Of a stretch of 17,505 nucleotides of DNA, positions 1 through 7,653 are shown in pieces. The stretch's first letter is position 1, and each line of letters opens with the position of its first letter. The notes under the pieces are model-generated. The model saw only the letters and a list, made by a program, of their open reading frames with translations. It did not search any database and had not been told where the DNA came from. The DNA lies in contig JBKJUS010000160.1 in assembly GCA_046590575.1 (NCBI GenBank), positions 1 through 17,505 on the forward strand. The letters run 5' to 3'. The position numbers were made by a program, and so were the translations under genes. This stretch comes from DATLNF01 sp046590575. GTDB taxonomy: Bacteria > Actinomycetota > Actinomycetes > BP-191.

Positions 1-2041
1 CGAACGACCAGCTGTCGGGGCGGCCGGCACCTGGCGGTTCGCGCCGACGCCGCCGATCTCGACGTACATCACTGCGGTGGTCGCCGGGCCCTACCACGAG
101 GTCCGCGAGACACGAGACGGTATCGACCTGGGGCTGTACTGCCGCCGCTCGATGGCCGAGCACCTCGATGCCGACGAGATCTTCGAGCTGACCCAACAAG
201 GCTTCGCCTGGTTCCAGCAGAACTTCGGCTACCCCTATCCGTTCGGTGACAAGTACGACCAGCTCTTCGTGCCGGAGTTCAACGCCGGGGCCATGGAGAA
301 CGCCGCCTGCGTGACGTTCCTCGAGGACTATGTCTTCCGGTCGAAGGTGACCGACGCGGCGTACGAGCGTCGGGCCGAGACGATCCTGCACGAGATGGCA
401 CACATGTGGTTCGGCAACCTCGTGACGATGCGCTGGTGGGACGACCTCTGGCTCAACGAGAGCTTTGCGACCTACGCGTCGATCCTCTGCCAGGTCAAAG
501 CCACCCGTTTCCAAGGTGGCTGGACGACCTTCGCCAACAACGAGAAGACCTGGGCCTACCGCCAGGACCAGCTCTCCTCGACCCACCCGGTTGCGGCCGA
601 CATGGTCGACATCCACGCCGTCGAGGTGAACTTCGACGGCATCACCTACGCCAAGGGCGCCTCCGTGCTACGCCAGCTCGTCGCGTGGGTCGGTGAGGAT
701 GCCTTCCTGGCTGGACTTCGGAACTACTTCGCCCGGCACGAGTACGGCAACACCGAGCTCAAGGACCTGCTCGTCACCCTGGAGGAGTCGAGCGGCCGCG
801 ATCTCTCGTCCTGGTCGAAGGAGTGGCTCGAGACGGCGGGAGTCAACACCATGCGCGCCGACTTCGACGTCGACCCTTCCGGCGCTTTCACGTCCTTCCG
901 CCTACAGCAGGAGGCCCCAGCGGACTGGCCGACGCTGCGTTCGCACCGCGTCGCGATCGGTCTTTACGACGTCACCGGGAACGCTCTCGTCCGGCGGCAA
1001 CGCGTCGAGCTCGACGTCGTCGGCGCGAACACGGACGTGCCCGAGCTCGTCGGCGCACTCCGGCCGGACCTCATCCTCATCAACGACGACGACCTCACCT
1101 ACGCGAAGATCCGGCTCGACGACCGCTCGCTCGCGACGGTGACCGAGCGACTCGGCCAGCTGCCTGACTCGCTCCCCCGGGCGCTCTGCTGGGCCGCCGC
1201 ATGGGACATGACCAGGGACGGCGAGCTGGCCGCGCGCGACTACGTCAGCCTCGTGCTGCACAACATCGGCGCAGAGACCGACATCGGCGTCGTGCAGTCA
1301 CTTCTCTCGCAGTGCCTCGGCGCGATCTACAACTACGCCGACCACGGCAGACGAGACGTCGAGCTGGAGCGAGTCGCCGCGGCAGCTCTCCAGCATCTGC
1401 GGGCTGCTGAGCCCGGGAGTGACCACCAGCTGGCCTGGGCGCGGTCGTTCGTGTCCTCGTCGCAGTCGGCGGAGCACCGCGCGACGATCGCCGGGCTGCT
1501 GTCAGGCGCGATCACCGTGCCGGGTCTCGCCATCGACACCGATCTGCGTTGGCATCTCCTTCGCCGGCTCGCCGCGCTGGGCGATGTCGACACGCCGCAG
1601 ATCAAGTCCGAAGTGGAGAGCGACCCCACCGCCGCCGGGCACCGGCAAGCGGCGGCAGCGCTCGCATCGAGGCCGACCTTGGACGCCAAGCGTGAGGCGT
1701 GGGAGGCGATCCTCGACTCCGACCTGCCCAACGCCGTGCTCTCGGCGACGATGTCAGGATTCCAGCAGCCCCAGCAGGTGGAGTTGCTCGAGCAGTTCGT
1801 GGAGCCGTTCTTCGACATCCTCGGCTTCATCTGGTCGTCGCGGACGAGCGAAGTCGCGATGAACATCACGACGGGCATGTACCCGAGCGCCGTCATCCGC
1901 CAAGAGACCGTGGACCGCACCGACGCCTACGTCCGTGAGGCCGATCCGACGCCAGCCCTGCGCCGGCTGCTGCTCGAAGGTCGCGACGGCGTGGCGCGTG
2001 CGTTGCACGCGCGAGCCACCGACGTCGCCACCGGCTCTTAG
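1..2041 (+). CDS. pepN: Aminopeptidase N, M1 family zinc metallopeptidase (5'-truncated by window edge)
   Basis: Cytosolic zinc aminopeptidase that removes N-terminal residues from peptides. The frame is open from base 2, and residues before the first internal start (W-x-F-x-x-T-P-P-I-S-T-Y-I-T) already match the M1 N-terminal domain, so the true start lies upstream and position 77 is not the start. The substrate-binding GAMEN motif is at about 287-301. The zinc-binding HEMAH motif is at 389-403, and the third ligand glutamate sits in LNESFA about 18 residues later. A long helical ERAP1-like C-terminal domain follows and ends at the stop 2039-2041. About 680 residues are visible; actinobacterial PepN is usually around 850, so roughly 170 residues are missing. 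The stop codon overlaps that of the convergent gene at 2038. Family assignment is essentially certain; the symbol follows from the ERAP1-type C-terminus. Confidence 0.96.
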   Translation, partial: ERPAVGAAGTWRFAPTPPISTYITAVVAGPYHEVRETRDGIDLGLYCRRSMAEHLDADEIFELTQQGFAWFQQNFGYPYPFGDKYDQLFVPEFNAGAMENAACVTFLEDYVFRSKVTDAAYERRAETILHEMAHMWFGNLVTMRWWDDLWLNESFATYASILCQVKATRFQGGWTTFANNEKTWAYRQDQLSSTHPVAADMVDIHAVEVNFDGITYAKGASVLRQLVAWVGEDAFLAGLRNYFARHEYGNTELKDLLVTLEESSGRDLSSWSKEWLETAGVNTMRADFDVDPSGAFTSFRLQQEAPADWPTLRSHRVAIGLYDVTGNALVRRQRVELDVVGANTDVPELVGALRPDLILINDDDLTYAKIRLDDRSLATVTERLGQLPDSLPRALCWAAAWDMTRDGELAARDYVSLVLHNIGAETDIGVVQSLLSQCLGAIYNYADHGRRDVELERVAAAALQHLRAAEPGSDHQLAWARSFVSSSQSAEHRATIAGLLSGAITVPGLAIDTDLRWHLLRRLAALGDVDTPQIKSEVESDPTAAGHRQAAAALASRPTLDAKREAWEAILDSDLPNAVLSATMSGFQQPQQVELLEQFVEPFFDILGFIWSSRTSEVAMNITTGMYPSAVIRQETVDRTDAYVREADPTPALRRLLLEGRDGVARALHARATDVATGS

Positions 2042-2457
2042 GCGGACGGCTCCGGCAGTTGGGTGCCGAGCAGCACATCGGGCAGCTCGTCCTCGGCCCG
2101 TTCTGCGGCGCCCGGACCGGCGTACTGCGCGAGCAGCCGCAAACCCTCACAGACACCGCCGGCGATGTCGCCCACCGCGAAAGACGCGCTCATCGACGCG
2201 GCGACCATCCGGCACTCTTGGTCGGTGATGCGCTCGCGTGCCGCGGGCGCGGTGACGATCTCGAACCGACGTTGCGGCGGAGCGACCAGTAGGAGCACCG
2301 CAGGCCGGGTGAGCAGTCCGAGCTCGACCATCAGACCTTCGGCGTGGATTCGGGGATCCTCCTCGACCCCACCGAGGAAGACGCTGAACTGCAGGCCGCA
2401 TGCCCGCTCGGCCCGATCCACTGCCTTCTCCACCCGCTTGACCTGACGCGGGCTCAT
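2038..2457 (-). CDS. Small TPM-domain-like protein (DUF5130-type), cytosolic
   Basis: A protein of 139 residues without signal peptide or membrane segment. It begins M-S-P-R-Q-V-K-R-V-E-K-A and contains a fold like the one in the upstream TPM gene: an amphipathic helix, a FSVFLGG strand, a hydrophobic VLLLVAP strand, and a helical segment with DQECRMVAASMSASF. I chose the ATG at 2457. It starts 4 nt after the stop of the TPM gene and begins the conserved-looking sequence; the longer open frame to 2571 only adds an alanine-rich shadow of the neighbour's glycine-rich tail. It is probably the last gene of the LemA-TPM operon and translationally coupled. TPM domains bind metal and have been linked to phosphatase activity and to photosystem or membrane protein maintenance, but no specific job can be assigned here. 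Its stop overlaps the convergent pepN stop. Confidence 0.75.
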   Translation of the reverse strand: MSPRQVKRVEKAVDRAERACGLQFSVFLGGVEEDPRIHAEGLMVELGLLTRPAVLLLVAPPQRRFEIVTAPAARERITDQECRMVAASMSASFAVGDIAGGVCEGLRLLAQYAGPGAAERAEDELPDVLLGTQLPEPSA

Positions 2458-2461
2458 CGGC

Positions 2462-3286
2462 CTACCAGCCGCCACTTGCTCCGCCTCCACCCGAACCGCC
2501 GCCGCCGAAACCGCCGAAGCCGCCGCCGCCACCACCGAAGCCGCCGCCGCTGCTGCCGCCACTCCAGCCACCGCCGCCGCGGCCGAGCAGGATCGGCAGC
2601 CACACCAGCCCGCTGTTTCCGCCTAGGCCGCCGCCAGCGATGCCGCCGCCACCATCTCGCCGGCCCCGGTTCGCCAGGGAGCTGACGACAGCGAAGACGA
2701 CGAGGATGAGCACGAGCCCAAGACCCCGACCGGACCCCGTCCGCCGGGCTGGCTCGGCCGCGGCGGGGGCAAGTTCCCCTCCACCGAGCACGGTGAGGAT
2801 CCCGTCGATGCCGGCCCGCACCCCACCCGACACGTCACCGGCACGGAACCGCGGCGTGATCAGCTCACGGATGATGTCGGCCGCCTGCACGTCAGTGAGG
2901 TCGCCTTCGAGACCGCGCCCGACCTCAATGCGAAGACGGCGCTGCTCAATGGCGACGACGAGCAGCACACCGGTGTCTGCGCCCTCCTTACCCACCCCCC
3001 AACAGCCGAAGACGTTGTTGGCGTAGTCCTCGATGCCCTCGTCGCCAATGCTGGCCGCGACGAGAGCGGCCACCTGGTTGCCACCGGACGACGTCTCGTA
3101 GGTCTGCAGCAGCCTGGCCAGCTCGCTCTCGACCGCGTCGTCGACCACGTCAGCCTCGTCGACGACGTAGCCGGTCGGCTTGGGCAGGTCATCGCAGTCG
3201 ACCTGCGCCGAGCTCACTCCTGGCGAGATGACGAGGCAGCCTGCCACCGCGGCGACCAGCACCGCGATACGACGAAGGAAGGGCAC
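2462..3286 (-). CDS. Secreted membrane-anchored TPM-domain protein (YgcG family)
   Basis: A protein of 274 residues. It has an N-terminal signal peptide (charged RR, hydrophobic core, S-S-A at the end of the region), then a TPM domain from about residue 37 to 165 starting at TGYVVDEADVV and including the GVLLVVAIEQRRLRIEVGRGLEG block. A transmembrane helix follows near residues 189-205 (LVLILVVFAVVSSL), and the last 50 or so residues are almost pure Gly/Ser and end G-G-W. The domain order is that of the bacterial YgcG/TPM family, with the TPM domain outside the membrane. The GTG start at 3286 shares its G with the TAG stop of lemA, so translation is coupled. LemA and TPM genes are very often paired, which suggests a shared envelope role; the biochemical role is not settled. 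Confidence 0.88.
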   Translation of the reverse strand: MPFLRRIAVLVAAVAGCLVISPGVSSAQVDCDDLPKPTGYVVDEADVVDDAVESELARLLQTYETSSGGNQVAALVAASIGDEGIEDYANNVFGCWGVGKEGADTGVLLVVAIEQRRLRIEVGRGLEGDLTDVQAADIIRELITPRFRAGDVSGGVRAGIDGILTVLGGGELAPAAAEPARRTGSGRGLGLVLILVVFAVVSSLANRGRRDGGGGIAGGGLGGNSGLVWLPILLGRGGGGWSGGSSGGGFGGGGGGFGGFGGGGSGGGGASGGW

Positions 3287-3948
3287 TAGGACGCAGCGGG
3301 CGCTGGAGTGCTGTCGAGTTCCAGGTCGACACCGGGGTTGTCGCGGTTCCCGGCTCCGGCCTCGAAGAGCGGCTTACGATCGAAGCCGAAGACACCGGCA
3401 AGGAAGCTCCGCGGAAAGCGCCGAATGGAGCGGTTGTAGTCCTGGACCACCAGGTTGTAGTCCCGCCGCGACTGCGCGATGCGGTTTTCGGTGCCCTCGA
3501 TCTGCACCTGCAGATCCCGGATGCGCTCGTTGCTTTGCAGCTGCGGAAACTGCTCGACGATGACGAGCAGCCGAGAGAAGGCGCTCTCCAGCTCGCCCGA
3601 GGCCGCGGCCTTCTGCGCCGGGTTGGCCGCGCCGCCGTACCGGGTGCGCGCTTCGGCGATCTGACCGAAGACCGCGCGCTCCTGACCGAGCGCCGCCTTC
3701 ACCGCCTGGCTCAGCGTCGGCAGCAGGTCGTAGCGCCGCTGCAGCGCGACATCGAGGTTGGCGAACTCGGTGTCGACCGCCTCCTCCTTGTTGACCATGC
3801 TGTTGTACGACCCGATCGTGGGGAGCACGAGCAGCAGCAGAATCCCGCCGATGATTCCGACGGGGACGAGCCACCGTGGAAAGCGTCGGGGTGGTCCGCC
3901 CAGTGCGGGCGTGCCGAATGGGCTGGTGCGCTGCGAAGGTTCGGGCAC
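3286..3948 (-). CDS. lemA: LemA family membrane protein
   Basis: A protein of 220 residues. A short Pro-rich N-terminus is followed by one transmembrane helix (about residues 25-46, LVPVGIIGGILLLLVLPTIG) and then a long extracytoplasmic helical domain. The signature Y-N-S-M-V-N-K-E-E-A-V-D and the RYDLLPTLSQAVK segment are typical of LemA, as is the later RIRDLQVQIEGTENRIAQSRRDYN helix region. The C-terminus is short and Pro/Ala-rich. The GTG start at 3948 has a GAGGTGA ribosome binding site 6 nt upstream. The gene overlaps the TPM gene by the TAGTG junction. LemA proteins were named for a Listeria antigen and usually sit beside TPM genes; their molecular function is poorly known. Family call is firm. 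Confidence 0.93.
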   Translation of the reverse strand: MPEPSQRTSPFGTPALGGPPRRFPRWLVPVGIIGGILLLLVLPTIGSYNSMVNKEEAVDTEFANLDVALQRRYDLLPTLSQAVKAALGQERAVFGQIAEARTRYGGAANPAQKAAASGELESAFSRLLVIVEQFPQLQSNERIRDLQVQIEGTENRIAQSRRDYNLVVQDYNRSIRRFPRSFLAGVFGFDRKPLFEAGAGNRDNPGVDLELDSTPAPAAS

Positions 3949-3984
3949 GAAGTCACCTCAAGGTGGGCGTTGTCACCCGCGACG

Positions 3985-4326
3985 CTACCCGAGGTGGTCA
4001 CCGCCGTTCTTGGCGATGACCCAGCCGAGGGTCGCGCCCACCAGGTCGGCGACCACATCGAGCACGTCACCACTCCGGCCGCGCAAGAGCGCGGCCTGCA
4101 CCACCTCGCTGCCGATCGCGTAGCCGGACAGCGCAAGAGCGACCGTCGTACGCCGACCGAAGCGGCGACACGCTGCGAGCGCGAGCACGGCGAAGACGAC
4201 CACGTGGACCGCCTTGTCCAAGCCCGGCAGGTCAGGACCCGGCGTGGGGGCCCGGGGCACGAACAGCACGACGGCACTGAACAGGAGCGCAGCCCAGAAC
4301 GCAGCATCTCGTCGAGCACCGACCAC
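3985..4326 (-). CDS. VanZ-like membrane protein
   Basis: A small integral membrane protein of about 113 residues with VanZ-family landmarks. There is an N-terminal helix (AAFWAALLFSAVVLFVP), the D-K-A-V-H-V-V-V-F-A motif that starts the second helix, a third helix with Y-A-I-G-S-E-V-V-Q-A, and the closing R-S-G-D-V-L-D-V-V-A-D-L-V-G-A motif with a final helix. VanZ itself gives low-level teicoplanin resistance by an unknown route; most homologues have no known job, so no resistance claim is made. The start is uncertain: the GTG at 4326 follows the HNH stop (4349-4351) by 22 nt, while the open frame continues to 4434 and would overlap the HNH gene. Ribosome binding site is weak. It lies 36 nt upstream of lemA and may belong to the same transcript. 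Confidence 0.75.
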   Translation of the reverse strand: MVGARRDAAFWAALLFSAVVLFVPRAPTPGPDLPGLDKAVHVVVFAVLALAACRRFGRRTTVALALSGYAIGSEVVQAALLRGRSGDVLDVVADLVGATLGWVIAKNGGDHLG

Positions 4327-4348
4327 CGACGTCAGACCCGTGTACCGG

Positions 4349-4861
4349 TCACCCGGTAGCCAGGGCGGCACTCTCGCCGAGATAGGGGGTCCAGATCGGG
4401 TCCATCCGCCGAGCGCCGAGCACGACCCAGGCAAGCCCTTTCGGACACGCGGGTGGGCGGCGCAAGTGCCAGCCGAGCTCAGTCAGCGTCCGGGCGGCCT
4501 TCTGCCGGTTGCAGCGCGCGCAGCAGGCGACGACGTTGTCCCAGGAGTGCTCGCCACCGCGCGACCGCGGCATCACGTGATCGAGGCTGGTCGCCGCGGC
4601 ATTGCAGTAGACACAGCGACCACCGTCGCGGATCAGCACCCCGCGTCGGGTGAGGGGCACCCAGGCTCGGTAGGGCACCCGGACGAAACGCGTGAGGCGT
4701 ACGACGGACGGCAGGTCGATCGACGTCCGCTCCGAGTGCAGAGTGCCCTCCCCGCGCTCCACGCAGACCGCCTTCTCCGAGAGGACGAGGACGACCGCGC
4801 GGCGTTGCGGGACGACGCCGATCGGCTCGAAGGTCGCGTTGAGCACCAGGGACTCGGGCAC
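4349..4861 (-). CDS. Small HNH endonuclease family protein
   Basis: A protein of 170 residues. The N-terminal half (residues 1-75) is the beta-rich domain starting PESLVLNATFEPI that precedes the nuclease domain in a widespread actinobacterial/cyanobacterial HNH family. The HNH domain follows: C83-V-Y-C86, the catalytic D94-H95 (TSLDHVMPRS), N109, then C114-A-R-C117-N with R-Q-K. The four cysteines should hold a structural zinc. The GTG start at 4861 has a perfect GGAGGT ribosome binding site 5 nt upstream; the longer open frame to 4948 adds only unconserved-looking Arg-rich sequence. It sits 90 nt downstream of the rsgA stop and before the VanZ-like gene. The family is chromosomal and usually not tied to a mobile element; its biological substrate is unknown. 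Confidence 0.85.
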   Translation of the reverse strand: MPESLVLNATFEPIGVVPQRRAVVLVLSEKAVCVERGEGTLHSERTSIDLPSVVRLTRFVRVPYRAWVPLTRRGVLIRDGGRCVYCNAAATSLDHVMPRSRGGEHSWDNVVACCARCNRQKAARTLTELGWHLRRPPACPKGLAWVVLGARRMDPIWTPYLGESAALATG

Positions 4862-4951
4862 GCGACACCTCCGGAAGGGTCGGTCGCCCAAACGTCTGGG
4901 TCGACGTTGGGCCTCACCGTATCTGCCGCAGCGGGATCTCGCCTGCACGAC

Positions 4952-6049
4952 TTAGGGACGAGGTCGGTGCGCCCGCTGTGCCTTCGCCACCGTCCGCCAC
5001 TTCTTGCGGGCCTCGGCGCGAGCGCGCACGTCCTGCTTGTTCTCGAGGTAGACGAGCTCCCGCTGCAGCCGCTGGTAGCTGTCGAGGCGGCGGGCCGGAA
5101 GCGCGCCGGAGGCGATGGCGGCCGTCACCGCACAGCCGGGCTCGGAGTCATGTCCGCAGTCGGGGAAGCGGCACTGCGCAGCGAGTCCTTCGACGTCGGC
5201 GAAGGCCCGCTCGAGACCCTCGTCGGCATCCCACAGCTGCACCCCCCGCAGTCCCGGCGTGTCGATCAGCACGCCCCCACGCGCAAGCGCGATCAGCTCC
5301 CGATGCGTCGTCGTATGCCGCCCCTTGCCGTCCCCGCGGATCTCAGACGTCTCCATGGTCGCTACACCGGTGATGCGGTTGACGAGCGTCGACTTCCCCA
5401 CACCCGAGGCGCCGACCAAGGCGAGCGTGGATGTGCCATCGAGGTACTCGTCGAGGGCATCAAGTCCCTCCCCGGTCACAGCGCTCATCGCATGCACGGG
5501 CACGCCGGGTGCAGCGCCCTCGACGTAGCGCTTCTCCTCGTCGACGTCGTCACAGAGGTCCGCTTTGGTGAGGAGCACTACCGGCTGGGCCCCGCTCTCC
5601 CAGCCGAGGGTGAGGAATCTCTCGATCCGCCGCAGGTTGGGCGTCGCGGCGATCGACACCACGACGAGCAGGACGTCGATGTTGGCGGCGAGCACCTGGG
5701 CGCGGGTGACGGTCGCGCCGGCATGACGGATGAAGGCGGACGTCCGCGGCAGCACCGCGTCGATGACTGCCGGCACGTCACCGCCACCGCGCCAAGCGAC
5801 CCAGTCGCCGACGGTCGGCAGCGCCGTGTCATCAATGACCGAACGCAGGAAAGCAGGAGACGGCGCGGCCAGCACAGTGCCGTCTCCGGTGGCGAGCAGG
5901 TGAGCGCCGCGGCCAGGCCGGGCGACGCGCCCGGGGCGGGCGCCCGCCTCGGCATACGGCGCGAAGGCCGAGGTCAGCCGGTCATGCCAGCCGAGCGGGA
6001 CGAGCAGGGAGCGATCGAGGTCAGCGGCTTGTGGCCAGTTCGTGGTCAA
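4952..6049 (-). CDS. rsgA: Ribosome small subunit-dependent GTPase A
   Basis: Circularly permuted GTPase that helps late maturation of the 30S subunit. The 365-residue protein shows an N-terminal OB-fold (residues 30-110), then G-motifs in permuted order: G4 T-K-A-D at 161-164, G5-like MSAVTGEGL near 188, G1 GASGVGKST at 213-221, G2 with T-T-T-H around 246-249 and G3 D-T-P-G at 263-266. A C-terminal zinc finger carries C293, C298, H300 and C306, and a basic helix closes the protein. The opening LGWHDRLTSAFAPYA resembles the second actinobacterial RsgA subtype. The start is a TTG at 6049 with GAAAGG about 9 nt upstream. A short ORF with a much stronger ribosome binding site starts at 6122 and overlaps this start, so translation may be coupled. 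Confidence 0.94.
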   Translation of the reverse strand: MTTNWPQAADLDRSLLVPLGWHDRLTSAFAPYAEAGARPGRVARPGRGAHLLATGDGTVLAAPSPAFLRSVIDDTALPTVGDWVAWRGGGDVPAVIDAVLPRTSAFIRHAGATVTRAQVLAANIDVLLVVVSIAATPNLRRIERFLTLGWESGAQPVVLLTKADLCDDVDEEKRYVEGAAPGVPVHAMSAVTGEGLDALDEYLDGTSTLALVGASGVGKSTLVNRITGVATMETSEIRGDGKGRHTTTHRELIALARGGVLIDTPGLRGVQLWDADEGLERAFADVEGLAAQCRFPDCGHDSEPGCAVTAAIASGALPARRLDSYQRLQRELVYLENKQDVRARAEARKKWRTVAKAQRAHRPRP

Positions 6050-6122
6050 GGTGAGGAACCTTTCGCAGCGGGAGCGAGGTGAGGGAGTGCGGGCCAGGGC
6101 ACGCGGGGACCAGGGCGGTCAT
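6021..6122 (-). CDS. Possible leader peptide ORF upstream of and overlapping rsgA
   Basis: A 33-codon ORF starts at the ATG 6122-6120. It has an exceptionally strong GGAGG site 9 nt upstream, within a GAGGAGGAGGTGAG stretch at 6128-6141, and ends at TGA 6021. The peptide begins M-T-A-L-V-P-A-C-P and ends L-A-T-S-R. It runs in a different frame from rsgA and passes over the rsgA TTG start at 6049. What is seen is a ribosome binding site better than that of rsgA itself; that it is a translated leader coupling or attenuating rsgA is inference. No homologue is recognised. Confidence 0.3.
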   Translation of the reverse strand: MTALVPACPGPHSLTSLPLRKVPHLDHELATSR

Positions 6123-6227
6123 CTCGGCTCACCTCCTCCTCGTGCTGCGCGATTCGTCGAAGCGACGGTACTGCTCGGCCACTCGCCACGCACCAGGTTT
6201 TCCGACGGATGGCTCCGACCGGGGACA

Positions 6228-6620
6228 ATGGCTGGCGTGAGCGAGCCCCCGCCTTCCTTCTACGCCGCCGTCGGCGGCGCCGAGGTCTTTCGCCAGCTGG
6301 TCCATCGGTTCTACGCCGGCGTAGCGAAGGACCCGCTGCTGCGACCCCTCTACCCGGACGAGGACCTGACAGAGGCGGCGGACCGGCTGTGCCTCTTCCT
6401 CATGCAGTACTGGGGCGGTCCGACGACGTACGCCGACACGCGAGGTCACCCTCGGCTGCGGATGCGGCATGCGCCCTTCAGCATCGGGCCCGCAGAGCGG
6501 GACGCCTGGCTCCGGCACATGCTGACTGCGCTCGACTCGCTCGAGCTGGCCCCGGAACGAGACGCTGAGCTGCGCGACTACCTCGTCCAAGCAGCGTTCG
6601 GATTGACCAACACCCCGTAG
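6228..6620 (+). CDS. glbO: Group II truncated hemoglobin (GlbO type)
   Basis: A heme protein of 130 residues with the 2-on-2 globin fold, likely cytosolic, binding O2 or handling NO/peroxide. Landmarks: a FYAAVGG helix start, F28-Y29 at B9-B10, the YWGGPTTY segment (61-68) of the E region, proximal H81 in RMRHAPFSIG, and W94 at the G8 position typical of group II. The length fits the family. The ATG at 6228 is one possible start; the GTG at 6237 (M-S-E-P-P-P) is another. A GACAAT hexamer at 6224-6229, 7 nt before that GTG, would suit a leaderless transcript starting at 6237. The gene is divergent from rsgA and convergent with ettA, whose stop is 31 nt away. Confidence 0.9.
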   Translation: MAGVSEPPPSFYAAVGGAEVFRQLVHRFYAGVAKDPLLRPLYPDEDLTEAADRLCLFLMQYWGGPTTYADTRGHPRLRMRHAPFSIGPAERDAWLRHMLTALDSLELAPERDAELRDYLVQAAFGLTNTP

Positions 6621-6651
6621 ACCAGATCCGTAACCGCACAGCAACCAGACG

Positions 6652-7512
6652 TCAGTCGCGGGTCATCTTGCGGTAGGTGACCCGGTGCGGACGCGCCGCC
6701 TCGGCGCCGAGCCGCTCGACCTTGTTGATCTCGTAGTCGGCGAAGTTGCCCTCGAACCAGAACCACCGGGCCGGCTCCTCGTCGGTGCCCTCCCAGGCGA
6801 GCATGTGGGTGGCGACCCGGTCGAGGAACCACCGGTCGTGGCTGATGACCACCGCGCAACCGGGGAACTCCAGCAGCGCGTCCTCGAGCGAGCGCAGTGT
6901 CTCGACGTCGAGGTCGTTAGTCGGCTCGTCCAGCAGCAGGACGTTGCCGCCGGCTTTCAAGGTGAGCGCCAGGTTGAGCCGGTTGCGCTCACCACCCGAG
7001 AGCACCCCAACCGGCTTCTGCTGGTCGGGGCCCTTGAAGCCGAACGCACCGACGTAGGCACGGGATGGCAGCTCGCGGTTGCCGACCTTGATGAAGTCGA
7101 GCCCGTCGGACACCGTCTCCCACACGTTCTTTGCCGGGTCGAGACCGGCGCGCGACTGGTCGACGTAAGACACCTGCACCGTCTCGCCGATCTTGAGGGA
7201 GCCGCCGTCCGGCTGCTCATCAGCGATCAGCATCTTCACCAAGGTGGTTTTGCCGACGCCGTTAGGACCGATGATGCCGACGATGCCGCCGGGTGGCAGC
7301 GAGAACGTCAAGTCCTCGATCAGGACCCGGTCGGCAAATCCCTTCTTGAGGGCAGTCGCCTCCACCACCACCGAGCCGAGTCTGGGCCCGGGCGGAATCT
7401 GGATCGCCTCCATGTCGCGAGGGCCGCTGCGCTCGGCTTCCGCAGCGAGCTCCTCGTAACGAGAGAGTCGAGCCTTGCTCTTCGCCTGCCGCGCCTTGGG
7501 GTTGGATCGCAC
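6652..7512 (-). CDS. C-terminal half of interrupted EttA (late linker and second ABC domain)
   Basis: The open frame after the amber codon, from a GTG at 7512 (the V of E-W-V-R-S-N-P-K-A-R) that would be internal in intact EttA. A GGGAG lies about 9 nt upstream of that GTG, so reinitiation is possible but unproven. It contains Walker A G-P-N-G-V-G-K-T-T near residue 84, signature L-S-G-G-E-R-N-R near 170, Walker B with L-L-L-D-E-P-T-N-D-L-D near 190, and the family-typical ending V-T-Y-R-K-M-T-R-D. Residues coded between 7653 and 7513 (early linker) are also EttA-like but lack a start codon. Confidence 0.5.
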   Translation of the reverse strand: MRSNPKARQAKSKARLSRYEELAAEAERSGPRDMEAIQIPPGPRLGSVVVEATALKKGFADRVLIEDLTFSLPPGGIVGIIGPNGVGKTTLVKMLIADEQPDGGSLKIGETVQVSYVDQSRAGLDPAKNVWETVSDGLDFIKVGNRELPSRAYVGAFGFKGPDQQKPVGVLSGGERNRLNLALTLKAGGNVLLLDEPTNDLDVETLRSLEDALLEFPGCAVVISHDRWFLDRVATHMLAWEGTDEEPARWFWFEGNFADYEINKVERLGAEAARPHRVTYRKMTRD

Positions 7513-7653
7513 CCACTCAAGCTCCCGCTCGAGCTCCTTCTTGCGCTTGACGTCCTTCTGCCCCTCGACTTTCAGCCGGGCGGACTTCGCCTCTAGGTAC
7601 GTCGTGTAGTTGCCCTCGTACGGGTAGGCCCGGCCCCGGTCCAGCTCGAGGAT

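Noticed and set aside
77..79. GTG at 77 as start of pepN
   Set aside because: Conserved M1 sequence continues upstream to the window edge in the same frame, so the gene is truncated, not started, here.
2464..2660. CCG/GCC-rich triplet repeat tract
   Set aside because: It is the coding sequence of the glycine-rich tail of the secreted TPM protein, not a separate repeat element.
3985..4326. VanZ-like gene as a glycopeptide resistance determinant
   Set aside because: Only the broad VanZ fold is visible; there are no other van genes, and most family members are unrelated to resistance.
4214..6082. A 622-codon open frame on the + strand
   Set aside because: It is antisense to rsgA, the HNH gene and the VanZ-like gene, which have recognisable motifs; the frame stays open only because of high GC.
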